The translations under genes and the position numbers were made by a program. The notes under the pieces were generated by a model. The model was not told where the DNA came from. It ran no database searches and saw only the letters and a program-made list of their open reading frames with translations. From Trebonia sp. (GTDB taxonomy: Bacteria > Actinomycetota > Actinomycetes > Streptosporangiales > Streptosporangiaceae), in the NCBI GenBank assembly GCA_030038035.1, contig JASHPP010000249.1, positions 1 through 6,736 of the forward strand: a DNA stretch of 6,736 bases. The letters run 5' to 3'. This document shows, in pieces, positions 1 to 5,124 of the stretch. Each line of letters begins with the position of its first letter. The first letter of the stretch is position 1.

Positions 1-206
1 CGGCCGGGAAGTCCTACAGCGGCGAGACGTTCGTCACGGTCGCGGGCTGCCCGCTGCTCCCGGACTCCGCCACCATCGCACCCGGTGCCTCGGCAACCGG
101 GTGCGTGCTGTTCGACGTGCCCAGCGCGGCGACGATCACGGACATCACGTACACCCTGGACACCGGCCTCGGCCCGCAGACGGGCCGGTGGACCGTAGCG
201 GGCTGA
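1..206 (+). CDS. C-terminal fragment of a probable exported DUF4352-like (immunoglobulin-like) protein
   Basis: The reading frame enters from the left edge (first full codon at 3) and ends at TGA 204-206, giving 67 residues. The fragment has alternating hydrophobic and polar residues typical of beta strands. Its central stretch, APGASATG followed by CVLFDVP, resembles the closing strands of DUF4352-type domains, where a Pro-Gly turn precedes a G-x-x-x-F-x-V-P strand. Two cysteines (fragment residues 16 and 34) flank that turn and could form a disulfide, which fits a domain outside the cytoplasm. In the family such domains usually sit behind an N-terminal lipoprotein signal or transmembrane anchor, but that part is outside the window. 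The exact function is unknown. The assignment rests on one short motif and the general strand pattern, so it could be another beta-sandwich domain. Confidence 0.6.
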   Translation, partial: AGKSYSGETFVTVAGCPLLPDSATIAPGASATGCVLFDVPSAATITDITYTLDTGLGPQTGRWTVAG

Positions 207-223
207 TGCCTCGGCGGTTAGCG

Positions 224-236
224 GCCCCACCGGGGC
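224..236 (+). terminator. Weak candidate terminator hairpin after the exported-protein fragment
   Basis: A perfect inverted repeat, GCCCC-ACC-GGGGC, lies 18 bases after the stop codon at 206. It has five G-C pairs and a three-base loop. No T-run follows directly; a TTTT appears only at 261-264. Actinobacterial terminators often lack a strong T-run, so this could end the upstream transcript. A stem this short is also expected by chance in DNA of this composition. Confidence 0.3.
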
Positions 237-338
237 ACGGGCTGGCTTCCGGCATAGGCGTTTTGTCCTTCCGCCAGGCGCGCCCGGGTTGCGCGGGTTC
301 CCGCACGCGTTGGCACGGGGGCGGCCAAGCACGTGCAC

Positions 339-344
339 TATGCT
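339..344 (+). promoter_or_regulatory. Possible -10 element upstream of the GT87 gene
   Basis: TATGCT matches the actinobacterial -10 consensus TANNNT in a very GC-rich spacer. It would start a transcript near 351 and leave a leader of about 40 bases carrying the ribosome binding site at 373-378. No convincing -35 sits at 16-19 bp; TTGGCA at 310-315 is 23 bp away, which is too far for a standard promoter. Confidence 0.3.
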
Positions 345-372
345 GCCGGAAGCGGCCGGGGGTGCCCGGGAT

Positions 373-378
373 GAGGAG
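373..378 (+). promoter_or_regulatory. Ribosome binding site that sets the GT87 start
   Basis: GAGGAG is the only good Shine-Dalgarno match in the spacer. It lies 12 bases before ATG 391 and 9 bases before the adjacent in-frame GTG 388. It rules against the longer in-frame starts (TTG 289 and ATG 340), which have no such site. Confidence 0.6.
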
Positions 379-390
379 AAGACGCCAGTG

Positions 391-1746
391 ATGAGAGCGG
401 ACGTGGGGCTGGCCAGCAGGCGTCCCGCGGGCGGGCGGGACGAGGCCCGCGGCCGCGTGCTGCTGGTCGTGGGCGCCGCGGTGGCCGCGGTGGCCGCGGC
501 CGCCTACCTCGCGGCGCTCGCCACGCACCCGACGTCGGTCCTGCTGAAGGGGTTCGACCTGCAGGTCTACCTGGACGGCGGGCAGCAGGCGCTGCACCAC
601 CCGGAGAACCTGTACAGCTGGCACTACGCGAACGACCTTGGCATCCAGTTCACCTACACCCCGTTCGCGGCGCTGCTGTTCGCGGTGGGGTCGCTGCTGC
701 CGTTCCGCGCCCTCATGGACCTGGTGGTGCTGGTCAGCACGGTCGCGCTGGCCGCGACCATCTGGATCGCGTTCCGCGAGCTGGGCTGGCGTGGCACCGC
801 CAGGACCGGGGCCACGCTGCTGCTCACCGGCCTGGCGTTCTGGACCGAGCCGGTGCAGCGCGGGCTCTACCTCGGTCAGATAGAGCTGGTCCTGATGGCG
901 CTGGTCGTCTGGGACCTGTGCCAGCCGGACCGCCGCCGGCTGAAGGGCGCGGCGACCGGCATCGCGGCCGGCATCAAGCTCGTGCCCCTGCTGTTCATCG
1001 TGTACCTGGTGGTGACCCGGCGGTTCCGCCAGGCGGCGGTGGCCGCGGGGGCGTTCGCGGTCACCGTGATCATCGGGTTCGCGGTGCTGCCGAAGCCCTC
1101 GGTGACCTGGTGGCTCGACGGCGACTTCTTCCAGGCGGGCCGGACCGGCTTCGTCGGCGACCAGGAGAACCAGTCGCTGAACGGCCTGTTGACCAGGCTC
1201 GCCGGGAGCGTGGCCCACGGGCAGCCGCTGTGGCTGGCCGCCGCGGTGATCGTGGCCGTGCTCGGGCTCGCGGCCGCGGTCATCCTGCACCAGTCCGGGC
1301 GGACCTTCGCCGGGCTGATGGCGTGCGCGCTGACCGCGCTGCTTATCTCGCCGATCAGCTGGGACCACCACTGGGTGTGGATCGCGCCCGGGCTGGCCGT
1401 GATCATCGACGCGGGCGTGCGGGCAGCTACCACCGGCGCCCGGGCCCTGTGGCTGGCGCTGGCAGCGGCCGTGCTCGCCGTCTACGGCGCGTGGCCCGAC
1501 TTCTGGAAGCGGAGCGCCGGCCTGCTGCAGGGCGGGCTGATCAACTACGCTCCGGCGAGTCCCTTCGCGCACGGGGACAACCCGAAGTACGTCGAATACC
1601 ACTGGCACGGGCTGCAGCTCATCGCCGGGAACCTGTACCTGCTCGCAGGCCTCGGGCTGTTCGTCGTCGTGTGCGTGACCGCGATCCGGCTGGCACACGA
1701 GCGCGGCGGCGTCGCGCGAGCGCTGCTGGCGAAGGCGCGAGCCTGA
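391..1746 (+). CDS. GT87 (DUF2029) family polytopic mannosyltransferase-like membrane protein
   Basis: This 451-residue protein has the landmarks of glycosyltransferase family 87. These are GT-C enzymes that transfer a sugar, usually mannose, from a polyprenyl-phosphate donor on the outer face of the membrane (PimE is the known example). An acidic residue sits in the first outer loop, in FDLQVYLDGG (Asp56). It is followed by TYTPFAALLF (88-97), LGQIELVLMAL (161-171), GIAAGIKLVPLLF (190-202), NQSLNGLLTRL (260-270) and SPISWDHHWVW (320-330). About ten to twelve hydrophobic helices span the chain, the first at 23-43. Family knowledge makes Asp56 the likely catalytic base. The acceptor (lipomannan, phosphatidylinositol mannoside, another glycan or protein) cannot be told from sequence. 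GTG 388 is an equally possible start with slightly better spacing to the ribosome binding site. The gene converges on the next glycosyltransferase, 24 bp away. Confidence 0.9.
   Translation: MRADVGLASRRPAGGRDEARGRVLLVVGAAVAAVAAAAYLAALATHPTSVLLKGFDLQVYLDGGQQALHHPENLYSWHYANDLGIQFTYTPFAALLFAVGSLLPFRALMDLVVLVSTVALAATIWIAFRELGWRGTARTGATLLLTGLAFWTEPVQRGLYLGQIELVLMALVVWDLCQPDRRRLKGAATGIAAGIKLVPLLFIVYLVVTRRFRQAAVAAGAFAVTVIIGFAVLPKPSVTWWLDGDFFQAGRTGFVGDQENQSLNGLLTRLAGSVAHGQPLWLAAAVIVAVLGLAAAVILHQSGRTFAGLMACALTALLISPISWDHHWVWIAPGLAVIIDAGVRAATTGARALWLALAAAVLAVYGAWPDFWKRSAGLLQGGLINYAPASPFAHGDNPKYVEYHWHGLQLIAGNLYLLAGLGLFVVVCVTAIRLAHERGGVARALLAKARA
475..498 (+). repeat. 9-bp in-frame tandem repeat in the first membrane helix of the GT87 gene
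   Basis: GCCGCGGTG occurs twice in a row and is followed by a third GCCGCG, encoding Ala-Ala-Val units (residues 29-36) in the first membrane helix. Gain or loss of one unit would keep the frame and change the helix by three residues. It is probably simple codon bias rather than a functional element. Confidence 0.6.
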
Positions 1747-1770
1747 CCGCGAGGTGCGAGCCTGACCGCG
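1737..1770. repeat. 15-bp direct repeat (19-bp period) between convergent stop codons
   Basis: The 15-base string GCGAGCCTGACCGCG occurs at 1737-1751 and again at 1756-1770. The first copy contains the stop codon of the GT87 gene (1744-1746). The second directly abuts the stop codon of the opposite-strand glycosyltransferase (TCA 1771-1773 on the plus strand). The second copy helps form a small hairpin, CTGAC-CGC-GTCAG (1762-1774), which could work weakly as a terminator for either strand. The simplest origin is a short tandem duplication in the spacer. Confidence 0.7.
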
Positions 1771-3534
1771 TCAGCCGGATTGGGCGGGCCCGGTTCCTGT
1801 GAGCGACACCTGCTCGTACACGTCGCCGAGCCCGTCTGGGCCGGGGGACTGCAGGACCTGGAAGTGGGTGATGAACCACAACTGCAGCGCGGGGGTCCAC
1901 GGGATGCGGCGCGCGTTGTTCGGCGACAGCCAGACGTACTGCGCCTCGCTGAAGGTCTTCTTCCACGCCGCCACCACGTCCGGCAGGTCGGCGGCGCCGC
2001 CCTGCACGCTTACCCCGTCGCTGAGCACGAGCGTCGCCGCCAGTGAGTCCATGATGTCGGGACAGCCAGGCCGCGCGGCGGTGAACCGGTCAGCGGCGAT
2101 CGCCAGCGAGGTCTGGTCGGTGACCAGGCACGCGCCCGCCGGGATGGCCGCCGCGTCCGCGGAGATGTTCGGCGCGCGCAGCCCGCTCACCTCACTCGCC
2201 TGGAAGACCGCCAGGGCGAGGATGACAACCCCGGTGCCGGCGATCACGACGCGCTGGGCCCGCGTCCATTCGGCGACCGCGTGCGCCAGCGAGCCGGCCA
2301 CGGCGCCGACCGTCAGGGCGAGCCACGGCGCGGCGAAGTCAGGGTAGTGGTAGAAGAACGCGGAGTAGCTCAACACCGCGGCGATCGCCAACGCGGCGCT
2401 GACCAGCGCGAACCACTCAAGCGGGGACATGCGGCCCGCGTTCCAGCAGTATCCGATCGCGATCACGCCGACGCCCACCAGCGCGACGGCGAACGGCAGC
2501 CAGCCCGCGCCGGTCGTGGACGTCGCCGCCGCGCCGCCGCTGGCGAACATCGAATGCACCCCGGCGGCCAGGCTGAGATGTCCCGTGCTGCTGAGGAAGT
2601 CGATCAGCCCGGTGATGTGCGCGAGCCGCAGCGACTGCGGAACGGACGTGCCGGCCCGCGCGGCCTGGTCGAACAGCGTGCTGCGCACGAAGACCGAGGG
2701 CGCGGTCAGCGCGAACGGCAGCACAGGCACCAGGAACCCCGCGAGCACGCCACCCGCGTAACACGCCGCCCGCCGGACCCGCAGGGCGCTATGCCAGGCG
2801 CCTCGCCCGGCGCCTGGCCCGGTGACCACGCACAGCACGAGCAAGGCCACGGCCGGCAGCGCCGCCCAGTACTTGACCGCCCCGGCGAACCCGATCGCGA
2901 CGCCCGCCCACAGCAGCCGCTGAGGGAACGCCAAGTGTCCCCGCCGGAACGCCAGGCACGCCCCAAGCAGCAGAAACAAGTTCATCCACGGCTCGAGGAT
3001 CAGCGTATGCGCGGTCGTGATGTCGTCCGGGTAGATGGCCAGCGCGCCGCAGGTGACGAGCGTCACGAAGGTTCCGCGGTAACGCAGCAGGCTGCCGGCC
3101 ATCGGCACGCAGGCGGTGCTCGCGAGCGCGGTGAGCACCCGGGCGGTCGCCATCGCGTCCGTGGCCGTGCCCACCTTGGCGATCAGCGCCACCGGGGACA
3201 TCAGCAGCAGGATGCCCGGCGGCTGTACGAACGCCCAGTTCTGGTAGGGGAGCGCACCCTGCAGGAGCCGGATGGCGCCGCCGAGGTAGACGCCATCGTC
3301 ATATTCGGTGACGCCCGTGATGTAGCCGGGCCTGGTCAGCGTGAAGACCCGAATCGCCAGCGCGAGCAGGGTCGCGGCCAGCATCACGATGCCCTGCGGG
3401 GCCAGCCAGTACGCGCGCAGCCGCGCCCAGCGGAGCCGGCGGCGCACTACGGGAGCCTGGGTACGGTGCGATGCCACGCCGGCGCGCGCCGTCGGTGGGC
3501 CGACGGCGTTGGGAGTACCAGGGTTGCCGCTCAC
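1771..3534 (-). CDS. GT39/ArnT-like GT-C glycosyltransferase with soluble C-terminal domain
   Basis: The 587-residue protein begins with a basic cytoplasmic tail (about 1-46). About ten membrane helices follow between residues 47 and 445, then a soluble C-terminal domain (about 446-587). After the first helix comes EYDDGVYLGGA (77-87), then LPYQNW and QPPG (104-107). This is the acidic-pair, G-x-x-Y and Q-P-P-G arrangement of GT39/GT83-type (PMT_2, ArnT-like) enzymes, in which the acidic pair serves catalysis and metal binding. Further family-like stretches are LEPWMNLFLLLG (180-191), GFAGAVKYWAALP (215-227) and FFYHYPDFAAPW (393-404). The C-terminal part (IPAGACLVTDQ, AADRF, RRIPWTP) resembles the periplasmic-side domain of actinobacterial relatives. 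The donor is inferred to be a polyprenyl-phosphate sugar; the acceptor is unknown. GTG 3534-3532 is the most upstream possible start because an in-frame TAG lies four codons before it. No Shine-Dalgarno is present, and the context suggests a leaderless mRNA. Confidence 0.85.
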   Translation of the reverse strand: MSGNPGTPNAVGPPTARAGVASHRTQAPVVRRRLRWARLRAYWLAPQGIVMLAATLLALAIRVFTLTRPGYITGVTEYDDGVYLGGAIRLLQGALPYQNWAFVQPPGILLLMSPVALIAKVGTATDAMATARVLTALASTACVPMAGSLLRYRGTFVTLVTCGALAIYPDDITTAHTLILEPWMNLFLLLGACLAFRRGHLAFPQRLLWAGVAIGFAGAVKYWAALPAVALLVLCVVTGPGAGRGAWHSALRVRRAACYAGGVLAGFLVPVLPFALTAPSVFVRSTLFDQAARAGTSVPQSLRLAHITGLIDFLSSTGHLSLAAGVHSMFASGGAAATSTTGAGWLPFAVALVGVGVIAIGYCWNAGRMSPLEWFALVSAALAIAAVLSYSAFFYHYPDFAAPWLALTVGAVAGSLAHAVAEWTRAQRVVIAGTGVVILALAVFQASEVSGLRAPNISADAAAIPAGACLVTDQTSLAIAADRFTAARPGCPDIMDSLAATLVLSDGVSVQGGAADLPDVVAAWKKTFSEAQYVWLSPNNARRIPWTPALQLWFITHFQVLQSPGPDGLGDVYEQVSLTGTGPAQSG

Positions 3535-3540
3535 GGGCGG

Positions 3541-3571
3541 AGACTAGCAGGCACAGGGACGCTCCAGACAA
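3541..3571 (-). promoter_or_regulatory. Candidate leaderless promoter of the GT39-like gene
   Basis: Read on the minus strand, a -10-like TAGTCT (3546-3541, matching TANNNT) is followed by six bases and then the GTG start at 3534. This is the usual distance from -10 to transcription start, so the mRNA would begin at or next to the start codon. A -35-like TTGTCT lies at 3571-3566 with a 19-bp spacer, slightly long. The lack of any Shine-Dalgarno sequence before GTG agrees with a leaderless message. Confidence 0.5.
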
Positions 3572-3581
3572 CTTGCCGGCC

Positions 3582-3594
3582 TACCGTAACGGTA
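3582..3594. promoter_or_regulatory. Perfect palindrome TACCGT-A-ACGGTA, possible operator
   Basis: Two perfect six-base half-sites, TACCGT and ACGGTA, flank a single A. It is unusually AT-containing for this window. It lies about 48-60 bases upstream of the proposed start of the minus-strand glycosyltransferase transcript, just beyond its -35. That position suits an activator, or a repressor acting from upstream. It is also about 121-133 bases upstream of the proposed selA transcript start. No regulator gene is next to it, so the binding protein is unknown. Confidence 0.4.
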
Positions 3595-3625
3595 ATGCTG
3601 CACCATGATCGCCGGTGCCACGCCC

Positions 3626-3635
3626 GGCCGCGGCC
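3626..3635. repeat. 10-bp palindrome GGCCGCGGCC in the divergent spacer
   Basis: GGCCGCGGCC is its own reverse complement. It consists only of G and C, so in this DNA it is weak evidence for a binding site. It is listed because it sits between the two other palindromes of the same spacer. Confidence 0.25.
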
Positions 3636-3637
3636 AA

Positions 3638-3650
3638 CGCTCACTGAGCG
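3638..3650. promoter_or_regulatory. Perfect palindrome CGCTCA-C-TGAGCG upstream of selA
   Basis: Six-base half-sites CGCTCA and TGAGCG are perfectly inverted around one C. They lie about 65-77 bases before the proposed selA transcript start, a usual place for an activator site. The overall shape (6-1-6) matches the palindrome at 3582-3594, but the half-site sequence differs, so the two need not bind the same protein. Confidence 0.35.
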
Positions 3651-3701
3651 GGGCAAACCTATCACAAGGGCGCGAGGGTAGGCCGCGGGCGCCCTGCACG
3701 G

Positions 3702-3707
3702 TATGTT
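3702..3707 (+). promoter_or_regulatory. Candidate -10 element for a leaderless selA transcript
   Basis: TATGTT fits the TANNNT -10 consensus and is followed by exactly seven bases (3708-3714) and then an in-frame GTG at 3715. Transcription would start on that GTG. The element overlaps the alternative ATG start at 3703, so both cannot be right for the same transcript. No clear -35 is visible 16-19 bp upstream. Confidence 0.45.
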
Positions 3708-3714
3708 CGCCACC

Positions 3715-5124
3715 GTGGATGATCTCGCCCGCGACGCGCCAGGAAGCTCCGGCGGCGCCGCGATCCCGCCCGCAGCCAACGCCGGGAGCCAGGCCAGGCG
3801 CCGCATCCCGCGGACGGACGCGCTGCTCGACGATCCGCGCCTGGCCGCCGCGCAGCGCCGCCTCGGCCGCCCACTGGTCAAGGCCGCCGTCGCCCGCGCA
3901 CAGCAGAAGGCGCGCGACAACGAGATCACCCCAGAGCAGGTCGCCGACGCCGCCGTCGCGGAACTGCCGCCGCGCGCCGCCACGCTGACCCCGGTGATCA
4001 ACGCGACCGGCGTGGTCGTGCACACGAACCTGGGCCGGGCGCCGCTGTCCGCCGCCGCCATCCACGCGCTGACCGCCGCGGCGGGCAACTGCGACGTCGA
4101 GTTCGACCTGCAGGCCGGCACGAGAACGCAGCGCGGCAAGGGCGCCCTGGCCGCGCTGCAGGCCGCGGTCCCGCACGCCGAGGCGGTCGGCGTGGTGAAC
4201 AACAACGCCGCCGCCATCGTGCTGGCCGCCACCGCGCTCGCGGCCGGCCGCGAGATCGTCATCAGCCGCGGCGAGCTCATCGAGATCGGCGACCGGTTTC
4301 GGCTGCCGGACCTGCTCACCTCGACAGGCGCGCGGCTGCGCGAGGTCGGCACCACGAACCGCACCACCGCCGCCGACTACCAGCAGGCGGTCGGGCCGGA
4401 CACCGCGTTCATCCTCAAGGTGCACCCGTCCAACTACCGGATCGAGGGGTTCACCGCCAGCGCCACGGTCAGCGAGCTCGCCGCCCTCACGGTCCCGGTC
4501 GTGCACGACATCGGCTCCGGCCTGCTCGCGCCGCACCCGCTGCTTCCCGGCGAGCCCGACGCGGCCACGTCGCTGGCCGACGGGGCGCGGCTGGTGACGG
4601 CGAGCGGCGACAAGCTGCTCGGCGGCCCGCAGGCCGGACTGCTGCTCGGCACCGCGGATCTCGTCCGCCGCCTGCTGCGCCACCCGCTGGCCCGCGCGCT
4701 GCGGGTGGACAAGCTGACGCTGGCCGCGCTCGAGGCGACCCTCACCGGACCCCCGCCCCCGGTCGCCCGCGCGCTCGCCGCCGACCCCGCCGCTCTTTTC
4801 CATCGATCAGAACGAGCCGTCGCGGCTCTGGTCGCCCACTCCGTCTCCGCGAGCGTGGTGGCCGCCGAGGGGGCCGTCGGCGGCGGCGGCGCGCCCGGCG
4901 TCACGCTGCCCGGCGCCGCCGTGGCGCTGCCCGAGGCGCTGGCGGCGCCGCTGCGCCGCGGGGCCCCCGTCCGGCGCGGCGCGGTGCCCGCGGTCGTCGG
5001 CCGGACCGAACGCGGCCGGCTGCTGCTCGACCTGCGCTCGGTGGACCCGGACGACGACGAGCTCCTGGTGGCCGCGGTGCTCGCCGCGGCGGGGACTGCC
5101 AACCCGCGGGACGGTGACGGCTGA
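3715..5124 (+). CDS. selA: SelA, L-seryl-tRNA(Sec) selenium transferase (selenocysteine synthase)
   Basis: SelA is a cytoplasmic PLP enzyme. It replaces the serine hydroxyl on seryl-tRNA(Sec) with selenium from selenophosphate. From GTG 3715 the protein has 469 residues, close to the usual size (E. coli SelA is about 460). After a variable N-terminus come RIPRTDALLDDPRL (from residue 30), INATGVVVHTNLGRAPLS (95-112), VVNNNAA (160-166), REVGTTNRT (209-217), HDIGSG (264-269) and SGDKLLGGPQAG (297-308). Lys300 in the last motif is the expected PLP Schiff-base lysine. The C-terminal small domain contains EGAVGGGGAPG (385-395). ATG 3703 would add four residues but has no ribosome binding site and lies inside a -10-like element, so I prefer GTG 3715. 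Residues 133-141 read DLQAGTRTQ, where many SelA proteins, as I recall, have a Gly after the Arg. The stop codon overlaps selB by one base, so the two are almost certainly co-translated. Confidence 0.95.
   Translation: MDDLARDAPGSSGGAAIPPAANAGSQARRRIPRTDALLDDPRLAAAQRRLGRPLVKAAVARAQQKARDNEITPEQVADAAVAELPPRAATLTPVINATGVVVHTNLGRAPLSAAAIHALTAAAGNCDVEFDLQAGTRTQRGKGALAALQAAVPHAEAVGVVNNNAAAIVLAATALAAGREIVISRGELIEIGDRFRLPDLLTSTGARLREVGTTNRTTAADYQQAVGPDTAFILKVHPSNYRIEGFTASATVSELAALTVPVVHDIGSGLLAPHPLLPGEPDAATSLADGARLVTASGDKLLGGPQAGLLLGTADLVRRLLRHPLARALRVDKLTLAALEATLTGPPPPVARALAADPAALFHRSERAVAALVAHSVSASVVAAEGAVGGGGAPGVTLPGAAVALPEALAAPLRRGAPVRRGAVPAVVGRTERGRLLLDLRSVDPDDDELLVAAVLAAAGTANPRDGDG

Noticed and set aside
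204..240. TGA stops of the window as selenocysteine codons
   Set aside because: After TGA at 204, 1744 and 5122 the frames soon end or lose family similarity, and no SECIS-like hairpin follows within the usual distance.
329..336. Palindrome GCACGTGC upstream of the GT87 gene
   Set aside because: Eight bases, GC-rich, partly overlapping a possible -10 region. Too short to support as an operator without conservation data.
289..390. Longer GT87 N-terminus from TTG 289 or ATG 340
   Set aside because: No ribosome binding site precedes either codon, the added residues are not membrane-like or conserved-looking, and a good GAGGAG lies just upstream of 388/391.
145..1698. Long minus-strand open frame (517 codons) opposite the GT87 gene
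   Set aside because: Its translation is rich in Arg, Pro, Gln, Gly and His with no domain motif. This is the typical antisense shadow of a high-GC gene with G/C third positions. The plus strand has clear GT87 motifs.
2281..3681. Long plus-strand open frame (466 codons) opposite the GT39-like gene
   Set aside because: Low-complexity Arg/Gly/Gln/His-rich translation, no recognisable domain, and it runs through the divergent promoter region.
3535..3714. tRNA-Sec (selC) gene next to selA
   Set aside because: selC is often near selA, so I looked for a long acceptor stem, a T-arm of GGTTCGA type and a TCA anticodon loop. None is present here or in 207-390.
3544..4803. Minus-strand open frame (419 codons) opposite selA
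   Set aside because: Antisense shadow of selA with Arg/Gly/Ala-rich sequence and no motifs; the overlapping minus-strand frame 3531-4367 is rejected for the same reason.
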